In this document: piece after piece, positions 25,599 to 34,978 of the stretch | How positions within the stretch are numbered: the stretch's first letter is position 1 | How the letters are laid out: every line of letters begins with the position of its first letter | Origin: Sphaerisporangium aureirubrum | GTDB lineage: Bacteria; Actinomycetota; Actinomycetes; Streptosporangiales; Streptosporangiaceae | DNA length: 64,000 bases | Direction: 5' to 3' | Assembly: GCF_042658925.1 (NCBI RefSeq) | Contig: NZ_JBHSRF010000014.1 | Location: 80,037-144,036 of the forward strand | Notes under the pieces: generated by a model | The model's input: the letters and a program-made list of their open reading frames with translations, nothing else | Databases searched by the model: none | Told to the model about the DNA's origin: nothing | Position numbers and translations under genes: made by a program

Positions 25599-28500
25599 CT
25601 ATTGGGCCGGGGTGAGGGCTTCGCAGATCGAGTTGCCTGCCACGGGGCTCGGGGTCTTCGCCGAGTTCCGTGTAGAACCAGAAATCCGGGTTTTTGGCGT
25701 GGTGGCGCGCGTGTGCGGTCAGAAGTTCGGCGAAGCGGCTCCATGCGTGCGTGTCGGTCGATTCGCCCGATCGCCAGCTTTCCAGCTCGTCGAGCATTTC
25801 CGCCAAGAAGGGATCGGAGTCCTGGCCGGCGTCGTGTGAGGTTGCCGTGATCGGTGGATCTTCGCGCAGGTAGGCGTGCAGGATCGTGGCCCGGACCGCC
25901 GCCTCCCATCGAAGGAGAGGGGGGACGGTGTCGTCGCCGTCGTTCACGGCTCGCGTCAGGGTCTCGGCCGCGTGGGTGAGTTCGTCGCGCTGGACCTGCA
26001 CGGCGCTGAGCTCGATGAGGACCTGGACCCGGCGGGCGAGCAGTTCCGGCCCGTGTTCGAGGTGGGCGGCCGCGCGGGTCAGCGCGGCCTCCGCGGTGCC
26101 GGTGTCGCCCTGCGCCAAGGCGACGTTCGCCGCGTCTTGGGCGCCTATGGACGCGTTCCACCAGTACCGCAGTTCCTCGCTCAGCCGTTCGGCCAGGAGG
26201 CTTGCCCGCGAGGCGTTGCCGAAGTCCTCCAGCTGGGAGTACGCCGCGCTCATCTGGAACGCCGCGTGGGCACGTTTGTCGCGGTCACCGATCCGATCGG
26301 CCACCTTCGCGGCCCGCTCGGCCCATTCCGCCGACTTGCCGTGATCGCCCATTCGCGCGGCGAACCGGGCGTTGTTGAGCAGCGCCGACGCGGCGTCTCC
26401 GTCCCTGCCGAGGTCAAGGAAGAGGTCGGCGGCCCGGTCGCCGGGATCCAGGCTCTCCTCCCAGCGTTCGAGCCGACCTCGGAGCACGTTCAGCTCGAAC
26501 AGCGCCTTGGCGCGGAACGTGGGCAGGTCGTGTTCGTGGGCGATCCGAAGGGTCTCATAGCAGGCTGTCTCCGCGTGCTGCCAGGCCTTGAGGTGACGCA
26601 GGCCGGCGGCGTTGCCGAGAGCGGCTCGCGCGGCGCCCGCCGGATCGCCGCGCCGGAGGTACAGGTCGACCCGGACGGCGTTGACGGCGACGATGCCGTC
26701 CAGCTCGCGGCGGGAGGAGTACAGCGTCCAGAGGTTCGTCGCGAACGCGGTGGCGACGTCGAGCTGGTCCAGTTCCTCGGCGAGCCGCTCGGCCTCGTGG
26801 AAGACGGCCGGGTCGAGCTCTCCGCTCACCTCGGCCTCCACCGACTGGTCATTGATCTCGATCAGACGGTCGAGCAGATACCGGAGTGCCCGTGACCGGA
26901 ATCCCTTCAGCTGGTCCCGGTCCTCCTCCTCCGCCAGCCGCTCCGCCGCGAACACCCGGATCAGTTCCAGCAGGCTGAAGCCGGCCGGCGATCTGTCGTG
27001 GCGGTGTGCCGCCAGATTGTGGTCGGCGAGCCGGAGGAGGATGAGTTCCTGCTCGAACAGGTCGTACTCGGTGCAGTGCCCGAGTGAATCGGCGTCGACC
27101 ACCTCCCCGGGGAAGGCCGGGATCAGCCGCAGCGAGCGACGGGCTCTTTCTTCCAGCAGGTCGTAGCTCAGCCTGATCGCGGCCCTGATGCCTAGTTCGC
27201 CGGGGTCCATGAGATCCAGACGGGTGGCACCCTTCGGCTCCATGAAGGCCAGCCGCTTGGTTTCGCGTTCCAGCGCCTTCCGCATTTCGCGCGGGGTCAC
27301 GTCCGGGGTGGCCAGGCGCGCGCCGATCATCCGCAGCGCGAGCGGGACGTCGCCGCACAGCGCCGCGATCGCGTCGAGGTCCGCGTTGCCGGGCGGCTCC
27401 TGGCGGCAGTGCGCCGTCAGGAGTTCGATGGAGAAGGGGCGTTCCAGTTGCGGCACCCGGAAGGCGAGTCCTGGGTCGGAATAGTTCTGGAAACCGTCAC
27501 GGCACGTGATGACGAGCGCGCAGGAAGGCGCGCGCCGGGCCAGGAGCGCGACGTGCTCGGCGTTCCGCGCGTTGTCGAGCAGCAGCAGAACGCCGCGTCC
27601 GGCGAGCTGGTCGAAGAAGCGGTCGAGCGCCTCGGCCTCGTCGAGCGCGTCGCCGCCGACGTCGAGGCCCAGTGCCTCGGTGAGAATACGGACGACCGTG
27701 CGTGGCGTGCGGCGCTTCGGCTCGGGGCTGAGGCCGTGCAGGTCGACGTAGTAGGCGCCGCCGGGGAACGACGCGGTGAGGCTTCTGGTCACCTCACGCG
27801 CCACTTCGCTGGTTCCCACCCGGGGTTGTCCCGACAGGAACGCGATGACGCTGCCTCTGGCGGTCATCGCCTCGCGTATCGCGCCGGCGACCTCGGAGAC
27901 GAGACCGTCGCGGCCGGTGAAGGGAGGATCGGCGGGCGGAACCACACACATTCGCCGCGCGGTCGAACTGATCACTTGCTGGTACGGACTCGGGGCCTCA
28001 CGGCGACCGGTGTCCTCCTCGCCCTGCCCGAGAGACCGCCGGGCGCGTACAGGCGGCCGGTAGATTTCGGGGGGTCCCGGGCGTCGTGGGAGATGTGCGG
28101 CGAGTTCCAGCAGGAAGCGCGACGTGGCCAGCGAGCCGTCCGCTGTCAGCGCTCCTTTCAGCCGCTCCCGGCACATGCGGGAGGTGCGCGCGAACAGCGT
28201 GCCGTCGAGGTGGCGCAGCAGGACACCGGTGAAATCCGCGATCATGGCGGCGGCGTCCCATGTCTCGTGTCCCCGGTCCCCCAGCGGGGACGTCCATTCG
28301 TTCAGCGCCTCCTGGTGCGACGGCAGGCCCGGGAGAAGCGCGCGGGGGTCGAGGCCGCACACGCGGATCCGGGCGAGGAATTCCTGCCTGCCCGCGTCTC
28401 CGCGCTCGCCCGGCAGCGCGGTCTCCGCGGCCAGGCGGTCGATCAGGCCCATCAGCGCGTCCGGCCGGCGCGCACGGTGCAGGGCGATCAGGATGGAGGC

Positions 28501-29253
28501 CGCCTCTCTGGCGGCCTCTTTCACCCAGGCCGGTGACGAACCCGCCGCCTGGTCCGTGCCGGGCAGTGCCCTGAGCGCCGTCACGACATGCAGGACGGTG
28601 GCCTCTCCGTCCCTCAGGACGAACTGCGGTTCCACGGCGACGCCGGGCAGACGGCCCAGGAGCTCGATGACATGTTCGGTGCAGGCCATCCACGCCATGC
28701 CCCGCAACTCGGCGGAGCTTTGGTAGCGGTGGCTGGCCACCCCGATGACGGCTCCGTCGGAATTGCGCAGGAGCGGTGCGCCGCTCATCCCGGGCAGGAC
28801 ATCCGGTGATCGGAACTGTCCCATGGAGACGTGGTTACGCCGCGTGGATCCCGTCCAGGTGCCGGTGGCGGTCAGGTAGCCGTAGTCGACCGAGTCCGGC
28901 ACCCGCACGTCGCCGACGACATGACATGGGGTCCCGAGCGGCTCGGCGAAGGAGAGGGCGAAACCCTCCACCACGCCCGGGAGCGGGCCGAGGCGATGCA
29001 GGACCGCGAGATCCCGGACCGGATCGGTGGCGATGACTCGTGCGAGTTCGGCGGCCTGGGCCCCGGGTTCGAGCGTGTCGACCTCGACCACATTCCCTGG
29101 CTCGCCGTGGTCCAGCTGCGCCAGGACATGGAAGGCGGTGACCAATATGCCCGGTGCGACCTGAAAGCAGGTTCCGCCGGAGACACCGTCGGAATTGAGC
29201 ACCCGCCCCAGAAACCCCGGGATGGGCGGTGACGACGACGGGAACGGTTCCAC
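25588..29253 (-). CDS. trypsin-like protease / STAND NTPase / TPR conflict protein
   Basis: 1221 residues. Residues 1-210 are a trypsin-fold protease with triad His42 (VTAFHVL), Asp81 (DPVRDLAVL) and Ser157 (PGMSGAPLL). A helical linker follows, then about 440-760 an NB-ARC/AP-ATPase module with Walker B (GVLLLLDNAR), sensor (CALVITCRDG) and GxP motif (CGDVPLALRM). A winged-helix region and TPR-like helices run to the C-terminus. The P-loop reads GQPRVGTSE: the Lys of GxxxxGKT is replaced by Thr, so nucleotide hydrolysis is doubtful. It is known that such trypsin-STAND-TPR proteins pair with trypco proteins in NTP-dependent conflict systems. The trypco gene is 10 bp upstream. Confidence 0.88.
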   Translation of the reverse strand: MEPFPSSSPPIPGFLGRVLNSDGVSGGTCFQVAPGILVTAFHVLAQLDHGEPGNVVEVDTLEPGAQAAELARVIATDPVRDLAVLHRLGPLPGVVEGFALSFAEPLGTPCHVVGDVRVPDSVDYGYLTATGTWTGSTRRNHVSMGQFRSPDVLPGMSGAPLLRNSDGAVIGVASHRYQSSAELRGMAWMACTEHVIELLGRLPGVAVEPQFVLRDGEATVLHVVTALRALPGTDQAAGSSPAWVKEAAREAASILIALHRARRPDALMGLIDRLAAETALPGERGDAGRQEFLARIRVCGLDPRALLPGLPSHQEALNEWTSPLGDRGHETWDAAAMIADFTGVLLRHLDGTLFARTSRMCRERLKGALTADGSLATSRFLLELAAHLPRRPGPPEIYRPPVRARRSLGQGEEDTGRREAPSPYQQVISSTARRMCVVPPADPPFTGRDGLVSEVAGAIREAMTARGSVIAFLSGQPRVGTSEVAREVTRSLTASFPGGAYYVDLHGLSPEPKRRTPRTVVRILTEALGLDVGGDALDEAEALDRFFDQLAGRGVLLLLDNARNAEHVALLARRAPSCALVITCRDGFQNYSDPGLAFRVPQLERPFSIELLTAHCRQEPPGNADLDAIAALCGDVPLALRMIGARLATPDVTPREMRKALERETKRLAFMEPKGATRLDLMDPGELGIRAAIRLSYDLLEERARRSLRLIPAFPGEVVDADSLGHCTEYDLFEQELILLRLADHNLAAHRHDRSPAGFSLLELIRVFAAERLAEEEDRDQLKGFRSRALRYLLDRLIEINDQSVEAEVSGELDPAVFHEAERLAEELDQLDVATAFATNLWTLYSSRRELDGIVAVNAVRVDLYLRRGDPAGAARAALGNAAGLRHLKAWQHAETACYETLRIAHEHDLPTFRAKALFELNVLRGRLERWEESLDPGDRAADLFLDLGRDGDAASALLNNARFAARMGDHGKSAEWAERAAKVADRIGDRDKRAHAAFQMSAAYSQLEDFGNASRASLLAERLSEELRYWWNASIGAQDAANVALAQGDTGTAEAALTRAAAHLEHGPELLARRVQVLIELSAVQVQRDELTHAAETLTRAVNDGDDTVPPLLRWEAAVRATILHAYLREDPPITATSHDAGQDSDPFLAEMLDELESWRSGESTDTHAWSRFAELLTAHARHHAKNPDFWFYTELGEDPEPRGRQLDLRSPHPGPIDAG

Positions 29254-29263
29254 CTATGCCTTC

Positions 29264-29626
29264 CTAGGCCGTCGTGGGGGCGGCCGCGCCGGGCGAAGGG
29301 GATTTCGCGCTGTCGTAGGTCATCTTGACCGTGATCGTGGCTTCGCCGGAGACTCCGGCGATGACGACGCTGCCCGTCGTCGAGAACTTCAGCCCGAACT
29401 CGACCTCCATGACGGTGGGTGCCGCGCCCCTCGACCTGGCGGCCGTCATCGTCGCCGCGGTGGAGGCCGCCACCTCCAATATGGCGTCCTGGGCGCGCAC
29501 GAACGCGTCGTGGGCGGCGTGCGCCGCGTCGCCGAGACGGGACAGGGGCTCGGAACCCGCCTTCTGCGACACCTCCAGGTCGAGCGTGACATCGCCCACC
29601 CGGACGGGAATGGTCTGCACGATCAC
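29264..29626 (-). CDS. trypsin-co-occurring (trypco / CU044_2847-type) domain protein
   Basis: 120 residues from GTG 29626, with GGAAGGGG upstream. It starts VIVQTIPVRVGDVTLDLEV, continues with a helix (LGDAAHAAHDAFVRAQDAIL) and ends in a beta section (VMEVEFGLKFSTTGSVVIAG, then EATITVKMTY). This beta-helix-beta pattern is the small domain recurrent beside trypsin-STAND genes. It is the first gene of the operon and probably acts as adaptor or substrate of the protease. Confidence 0.8.
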   Translation of the reverse strand: MIVQTIPVRVGDVTLDLEVSQKAGSEPLSRLGDAAHAAHDAFVRAQDAILEVAASTAATMTAARSRGAAPTVMEVEFGLKFSTTGSVVIAGVSGEATITVKMTYDSAKSPSPGAAAPTTA

Positions 29627-29933
29627 CGTTCGCCCCTTCCTGCCGCCGCACCGCGTAACCGTTTCTGAGACGTGTGTGATCACGGCGTGGTTGTCACCGG
29701 CCGCACCGGGACGTGGTTCGCCGCCGGTTTCGTCCGGCTGAGGTCGCACGGGGCCCGGCCGGCTCAGGGGATCAGGTTGCGGGCCGGTCAGGTGGGGCTT
29801 CGCTGAGGTCTGCGGGGAGCTGCGGTGAGGGCTGGACCGGAGTCCAGGTCAACCGGGGCCGACGCGGCTTGCGTGCGGGGGTGGGGGAGATGACACTGGA
29901 GTTCTTCGGGAATCGATCTCGCTTCGGAGAGTT
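29627..29933. other. divergent intergenic region
   Basis: About 307 bases between the leftward conflict operon and the rightward HAD gene. Both promoters must lie here. I see no clear palindrome or -10/-35 pair that I would defend. Confidence 0.5.
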
Positions 29934-30641
29934 GTGGCGTCGGACGTCGATCTGCGCGATTACGCGGTTCTCTTGGACCTCGACGGTGTGATCATCAACT
30001 CTCTCCCGGCCACCGATGCCGCCATCGCGGTCGTCGCCGGTGCCGCGCTGGGCCGGAGGGTCTCGGCCGACGAGTGCCGGGCGTGCGCCGGGGGGTCGCC
30101 GCCGGAGGCGCTCAGGCGGCTCGGGGTGGTGGACGCCGATCTGGTCTACGAGCGTGGGTTCGACGACGCGTTGCGGGCCTCGCTGGCGGAGATGGTGGTG
30201 TTCGCGCGGGTGGTGGCGGCCGTCGCGGGGCTGGCGGCCGCGCACGCGTCCGTCGCGGTGGTGACGGCGCAGGCGCGGCGGCGGATCGGCATGCTCCTGC
30301 CTCCGGAGCTCGCGGGGGTGGTGGACACGGTCATCGCGCACGAGGACGTGCAGCGGCCCAGGCCCGCTCCCGACGGGGTGCGGGCGGCGTTGCGGATGCT
30401 CGGGGTGGCGCCGGGGCGCGCGGTCTTCGTGGGGGACGGGCCCGACGACATGCTGGCCGGGCGGGCGGCGGGGGTGTGCAGCCTGGGGGTGACGTGGGGG
30501 TTCCATTCGGAGGACGCGCTGGTGGAGGCGGGGGCGAGCGGGATCGTGCGGGATCCGGACCAGCTCGCGGAGCAGGTCGTGCGTCATCTCCTGGGCCGGG
30601 GAGAGGGGCCTTCCGGCTGGAAGGGTGATCTCCCGGCCTGA
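29934..30641 (+). CDS. HAD-superfamily hydrolase (phosphoglycolate-phosphatase-like)
   Basis: 235 residues from GTG 29934 with GGAGA 5 bp upstream. HAD motif I is VLLDLDGVIINS, motif II is VVTAQA, and motif IV is AVFVGDGPDDMLAG. The usual motif III Lys lies in a PRPAPDGV context where most relatives have KPAPD, so the position appears to be Arg or shifted. Beta-phosphoglucomutase/phosphoglycolate phosphatase type. Substrate unknown. Confidence 0.8.
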   Translation: MASDVDLRDYAVLLDLDGVIINSLPATDAAIAVVAGAALGRRVSADECRACAGGSPPEALRRLGVVDADLVYERGFDDALRASLAEMVVFARVVAAVAGLAAAHASVAVVTAQARRRIGMLLPPELAGVVDTVIAHEDVQRPRPAPDGVRAALRMLGVAPGRAVFVGDGPDDMLAGRAAGVCSLGVTWGFHSEDALVEAGASGIVRDPDQLAEQVVRHLLGRGEGPSGWKGDLPA

Positions 30642-30681
30642 GGTGGTTGCCGGTGTGCCCTCGTCATGCGAAAGGGGCGGC

Positions 30682-31410
30682 TCAGGAGGCGGTGCCGTGG
30701 AGCATCATGCCCTGACCCCGTGAGTGGTGGACGTCGTCGGCGGGGTGGTCGTCCGGGGCGCGGAACTGGATCAGGAAGGTGGTGCGGGGCTCCGCGGAGG
30801 TGTTCACGCCGGAACCGTGGACCGTCAGGTAATTGATGAACAACGCGTCGCCGGCCTCGGCCTCCACCGGGGTGGCGGCGTCCAGCGGCCACTCGGTGAT
30901 CGGGAGGTGCCAGCCGCCCTCCTCGACGTGCGGGAGAGGGCCTCGCCGGTGGCTGCCGGGGATGACGCGGACGCAGCCTTTTTCCTCGGGGGCGTCGTCG
31001 AAATGGAAGATCGCGGCGGTGACGGTGTGCTTCGTGTGGGGGAAGTGGGCCGCGTCCTGGTGGAGGGGGAACGGGGAGCCCTTCTCCGGGGGTTTCACGA
31101 AGATCTTGGTGTGGTGGAGCTGGAGGTCGGGCCTGCCGAGCAGTGCGGTGGCGGCCCCGGTGAAGCGCGGGTCCAGCATGAGGCGGCTGAAGGCGGCCGA
31201 GTGGAACTGGGCGTCGTGGCAGTGCCTCAGCTCGGTGCGGGTGGCGGTCAGCCGCCGGGCGCTGCCCCAGGTGGGGTCACCGGGCGCCAGCCGGGCGAGC
31301 ACCTTGTGGCACTCCGCCCGGTAGGCGTCGGCTTCCTGCCCGGTGAGCAGGCCTTTTATCAGCAGATATCCGTTCTCCTGGTAGAACGCGACCGAGGATG
31401 AATCGACCAT
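30682..31410 (-). CDS. phytanoyl-CoA dioxygenase (PhyH) family protein
   Basis: 242 residues from ATG 31410, with GGGAGG 6 bp upstream. Fe(II)-binding HxD is in PFPLHQDAAHFPHT, the distal His in YLTVHGSGVN, and the 2-oxoglutarate Arg in RTTFLIQFRAP. EKGCVRVIPGSHRRG is the family's strand-loop signature. It is a 2-oxoglutarate-dependent oxygenase of unknown substrate, 49 bp downstream of the sugar-transporter permease gene and likely co-transcribed with it. Confidence 0.87.
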   Translation of the reverse strand: MVDSSSVAFYQENGYLLIKGLLTGQEADAYRAECHKVLARLAPGDPTWGSARRLTATRTELRHCHDAQFHSAAFSRLMLDPRFTGAATALLGRPDLQLHHTKIFVKPPEKGSPFPLHQDAAHFPHTKHTVTAAIFHFDDAPEEKGCVRVIPGSHRRGPLPHVEEGGWHLPITEWPLDAATPVEAEAGDALFINYLTVHGSGVNTSAEPRTTFLIQFRAPDDHPADDVHHSRGQGMMLHGTAS

Positions 31411-31459
31411 GCCAGCCTCCCGCACGGGTGTCGTCCACCTCGGTATGTCCCACGCACCG

Positions 31460-32350
31460 TCATCTGCTGAAACCGGCGGTCAGCCCGCTGAGGATCTGGC
31501 GGCGGCCGACGATGTAGAGCAGGAGGATGGGCAGGGTGGTGAGGACGACGGAGGCGAGGACGGCCGGCACGTTGATGCTGTACTGGCCCTGGAAGGTCCA
31601 CAACGCCAGCGGCAGGGTGCGCTTGCTCGGGTCCTGGGTGAGGATCAGAGGCAGCAGGAAGCCGTTCCAGATCTGCAGCGCGTTGTAGATGATGACGGTG
31701 ATCACGGCGGGGCGGGTCAGCGGCAGCGCGAGGCGCCACAGCATGCTCTGCTCGGTCGCGCCGTCGAGGCGCATCGACTCGAACAGCTCCTTCGGCACGT
31801 CCCTGAGGAAGTTGGACAGCACGAGCACCGACAGCGGGATCGCGAAGGCGATGGACGGCAGGATCATCCCCGTCAGGCTGTCGTACAGCTGCAACTTGAT
31901 GATGATCAGGTAGACCGGGATGATCGTCGCCTGGAGCGGGATGGCGAGGCCCATCAGGAACAGCGAGTTCACCGACCGCAGGAAACGGCTCCTGCCGCTG
32001 CTCCGCACGATCGCGTATGCCGCCATGAAGGACACCGCGACCGCGGGGATCACCGCCCCGACGGTGACGATCAGGCTGTTGATGAAGTACTGGATGAAGT
32101 CCGACTCGATGACCAGCCGGTAGTTGTCCAGCGTCGGCTCGCCGGGCGGGGCCAGCGGGTTGGTCGCGTAGTAGTTGCTCTGCGTCTTGAAGCTGGTGAT
32201 CACGATCCAGTAGATGGGCACGATCACGATCAGCAGCCAGAGCACAGCGGTCACGCCGGCGACCCAGTTGGGGTGGCTCGCGACGGTGCGGTTGTCCCGG
32301 GAGGTCGCGTGCTTGGCACGCCGTGGCCGGGCCGCGGTGGTGGTCGCCAT
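31460..32350 (-). CDS. carbohydrate ABC transporter permease (MalG type)
   Basis: 296 residues with six transmembrane helices and the EAA loop (LFESMRLDGATEQSMLWRLA, LPLTRPA), which docks the ATPase. The C-terminal AGFSR ending is usual for MalG-like permeases. It follows the MalF-like gene with a 4-bp gap. No ATPase gene is present; actinomycete systems often share a remote MsiK-type ATPase. Confidence 0.93.
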   Translation of the reverse strand: MATTTAARPRRAKHATSRDNRTVASHPNWVAGVTAVLWLLIVIVPIYWIVITSFKTQSNYYATNPLAPPGEPTLDNYRLVIESDFIQYFINSLIVTVGAVIPAVAVSFMAAYAIVRSSGRSRFLRSVNSLFLMGLAIPLQATIIPVYLIIIKLQLYDSLTGMILPSIAFAIPLSVLVLSNFLRDVPKELFESMRLDGATEQSMLWRLALPLTRPAVITVIIYNALQIWNGFLLPLILTQDPSKRTLPLALWTFQGQYSINVPAVLASVVLTTLPILLLYIVGRRQILSGLTAGFSR

Positions 32351-32354
32351 GGTG

Positions 32355-33290
32355 TCAGACCCCTTCCTGCTGGCTGGCGCCGGCGTTGGCGGCGCCGCCG
32401 CCGACTCGGCGCAGCAACAGCGCCACCGCGAGACCGACGAGGACGAGGATCAGGGCGATCGCGCTGGCCGGGCCCATGAGGCTGGCCTGCCATCCCCGTT
32501 TCCACATGTCCACGGCGAGCACCCGGGTCGCGTCCGCCGGGCCGCCCGCGGTCAGCACGAAGATCAGGTCGAAGAAGGTCAGCGATCCGGCGATCATGAG
32601 GGTCGAGGACGTGATGATGGTGTACTTGAGCTGCGGCAGCGTGATGCTGAAGAACCGGCGTATCCGCCCCGCGCCGTCCATCTCGGCGGCCTCGAACATC
32701 GAGCGCGGGATCTGCCGGACCCCGCCCTGGTAGATGAGCGAGTGGAACGGGATGAACTGCCAGGACACCACGAAGATGACGACGCCGAACGCGAGAACGG
32801 GGTCGCCCAGCCAGTCCTGCACGAGGAACGGGATGTTGAGCCCGGCGCCGAGCCCGAAGTTCGGGTCCAGCAGCGCCTTGTAGGTGATGGCGATGGCGGC
32901 CGAGCTGAGCAGCAGAGGGATGAAGTACAGCACCGAGAGCACGGCCCGGTAGCGCTGGGCGCCGGCCAGGAACACGCCGAGCAGGATGCTCGCGGGAGTC
33001 TGCACCACCCATGACAGGGCGATCACCAGGAACGTCACCCAGAGGGCGTGCGGGAGGCCCGGGTCGGCGAGGACGGCGCTCCAGCTGGTGAAGCCGGAGA
33101 ACGTGATGTCGCCGATGCCGTCCCACGTGGCGAAGCTGAGCGCCAGTACGCCGAACAGCGGGATGACGCCGAACCCGATGAAGAACAGGAGCGCCGGCAC
33201 GGCCAGCCACGCGAGGCCGACGCTGCGACGGCCTCGCGTGGTGGCCGCCGGCGCCCTCCGCGTGGCGGAGGGCGCGAGCGTTGTGCTCAC
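32355..33290 (-). CDS. carbohydrate ABC transporter permease (MalF type)
   Basis: 311 residues from GTG 33290, which overlaps the stop of the binding-protein gene (GTGA). Six transmembrane helices, with EAA loop SMFEAAEMDGAGRIRRFFSI TLP. The long open frame upstream of 33290 is a shadow of the binding-protein gene. It forms the membrane channel with the MalG-type partner. Confidence 0.93.
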   Translation of the reverse strand: MSTTLAPSATRRAPAATTRGRRSVGLAWLAVPALLFFIGFGVIPLFGVLALSFATWDGIGDITFSGFTSWSAVLADPGLPHALWVTFLVIALSWVVQTPASILLGVFLAGAQRYRAVLSVLYFIPLLLSSAAIAITYKALLDPNFGLGAGLNIPFLVQDWLGDPVLAFGVVIFVVSWQFIPFHSLIYQGGVRQIPRSMFEAAEMDGAGRIRRFFSITLPQLKYTIITSSTLMIAGSLTFFDLIFVLTAGGPADATRVLAVDMWKRGWQASLMGPASAIALILVLVGLAVALLLRRVGGGAANAGASQQEGV

Positions 33291-34636
33291 TTGCCGATGA
33301 CCGCGTTCATGTTGTCGGCGAACTGTTGCGGAGAGATCGACAGCTGGAACAGCTTGGAGATGTTGTCGAGGAGCACCTCGGCCGCCGTCGGGCTGAGGGC
33401 CTGGTCCCACGACTGGGCGAACGTCTTGGCGTTGCTGGCGATGCCGTAGAGGAACTGCTGCCACGCCGCGTCCTTCACGGTGGCGTAGGAGCTCTCGACA
33501 CCCTTGACGATCGGCACCGAGCCGGTGTCGATCCACTCCTTGGTCTCGGCCTGGTCGAGGATGGCGGTGGCGAAGTACTTCTTGGCGATCTCCTTGGCCT
33601 CCGGGGTGGCCTTGGAGGAGATGGAGAGGTACTGGCCGGGGTTGCCGACGGTGTTGCTCGGGTCGCCCTTGCCGCCGTCGACCGGCGGGAAGTTCATGTA
33701 CCCGAGGTGGCCGCCGGAGACGAAGTCGCCGCCGTCCTGCGCCATGCCGCCGTAGGTCCAGCTGCCGTGCACCATCATGGCCGCCTTGCCGGTGTACAGC
33801 AGCGCCTGGTCGGCGTTGGAGTCGGCGGTGATGGAGGAGAAGCCCTTGATGAAGCCGTTGGCCTTGACGAGCTCCTGCACCTTGGTGAGGCCGTCGATGG
33901 AGGCGGGGTTGGACCAGGCGTTCTTCTCGCCGTCGAACACGGCCTGGAACACCTCGGGGCCGCCGATGCGGTCGAACAGGAACTCCAGCCACATCATGTT
34001 GGTCCAGCGCGACTGACCGCCGAGCGAGAACGGCGCGATGCCCTTGGCGTTGAACTTGGGCACCAGGTCCATGATGTCGCCCCACGACTGCGGCGGCTCG
34101 GCCCCGATCTTCTCGAAGGCCCGCTTGTCGTAGTAGAAGATGATCGGCTGGACGGCCTCGCACGGCATGGCGTAGATCTTGCCGTCGATGGTCGCGGCGC
34201 CGAACGCCGAGTCGAACAGGCGGTCCTTGACCGCGGGGTTCGAGTCGAACCACGAGGTGAGGTCCTCGACCTGGTTGGCCTGCACGTAGCTGCGCAGCGT
34301 GCCGCCGCCCCAGCCGAAGATGATGGTGGGGGCCTGGCCCGCGCCGATCGCCGTCTTGATCTTCGTCTTGTAGGCGTCGTTCTGGAAGGTCGTCGCCGCG
34401 ATCTTCGTGTTGGGGTTCGCCGTGTTGAACCGCTTCAGGGTGTTGCCGCGGATGCCTTCCTGCGGCTGACCCGTGATGTACCAGTAGGTGGCCTTGGCGC
34501 CGGCGCTGCCGCCGGTGCCGCTGCTGGCGCCACCGGTGCTCGGGCCGGAGGTGCCGCACGCGGCGAGCGCGGCTCCCAGTGGGACACCCATGGATAGGGC
34601 GAGGAAGTTGCGGCGAGAGGTTGTCCTGGGCTCCAC
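33287..34636 (-). CDS. extracellular sugar-binding lipoprotein, Tat-type signal
   Basis: 449 residues from GTG 34636, with GGAG 8 bp upstream. The N-terminus has a twin-arginine motif (TSRRNFLALSMG) and a lipobox (AALAACG), so it is probably a Tat-exported lipoprotein. The mature part is a family-1 solute-binding protein (VEDLTSWFD, MVHGSWTYGGMA). It heads the transporter operon, facing a GH3 beta-glucosidase, which suggests uptake of a glucoside or oligosaccharide. An in-frame extension to 34765 has no start support. Confidence 0.92.
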   Translation of the reverse strand: MEPRTTSRRNFLALSMGVPLGAALAACGTSGPSTGGASSGTGGSAGAKATYWYITGQPQEGIRGNTLKRFNTANPNTKIAATTFQNDAYKTKIKTAIGAGQAPTIIFGWGGGTLRSYVQANQVEDLTSWFDSNPAVKDRLFDSAFGAATIDGKIYAMPCEAVQPIIFYYDKRAFEKIGAEPPQSWGDIMDLVPKFNAKGIAPFSLGGQSRWTNMMWLEFLFDRIGGPEVFQAVFDGEKNAWSNPASIDGLTKVQELVKANGFIKGFSSITADSNADQALLYTGKAAMMVHGSWTYGGMAQDGGDFVSGGHLGYMNFPPVDGGKGDPSNTVGNPGQYLSISSKATPEAKEIAKKYFATAILDQAETKEWIDTGSVPIVKGVESSYATVKDAAWQQFLYGIASNAKTFAQSWDQALSPTAAEVLLDNISKLFQLSISPQQFADNMNAVIGK

Positions 34637-34745
34637 GCTTATCTCCGTACTCCAAATGCCGGGGGCTGGCCGCGGCTCGATCACGGTGGCCGGCGGTCCA
34701 GGGCCAAGTACCCGATGCCGCTGTCCGGTCCTCCCTGAGTTGGTT

Positions 34746-34764
34746 TGTCGAAACATTTGCGACA
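34746..34764. promoter_or_regulatory. palindromic operator candidate upstream of sugar transporter
   Basis: A 19-bp near-palindrome, TGTCG at 34746-34750 and CGACA at 34760-34764, around AAACATTTG. The inner CGAAACATTT recurs inverted in a second site at 34926-34939. This fits a LacI-family operator pair controlling the divergent transporter and glucosidase genes. No LacI gene lies in the window. Confidence 0.5.
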
Positions 34765-34925
34765 TGACCGCGCGGCACGCAATCTAGGTTTCGGCAGTTG
34801 GCGTGTCAAGGCCTATGAGCCCTCCTGCGCCGGGCGCGCCCGATGTGCAGGTAGGGGTACTTTTGCACAGACCCCCGGACACTCTTGTGATGGAGAGAAG
34901 GTCGCGCTCGGGTCGCTCAACGGCA

Positions 34926-34939
34926 CCGAAATGTTTCGG
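34926..34939. promoter_or_regulatory. second palindromic operator candidate, upstream of GH3 gene
   Basis: CCGAAA-TG-TTTCGG, perfect 6-bp arms. Contains AAATGTTTCG, the reverse complement of CGAAACATTT in the site at 34746-34764. It lies 40 bp before the GH3 start, where a repressor would block the promoter. The rest of the 342-bp divergent gap (34637-34978) shows nothing else I can support. Confidence 0.5.
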
Positions 34940-34978
34940 AAATCGTGGCTGGGACGTTCACGTAAGGAGTGCAGCAAG

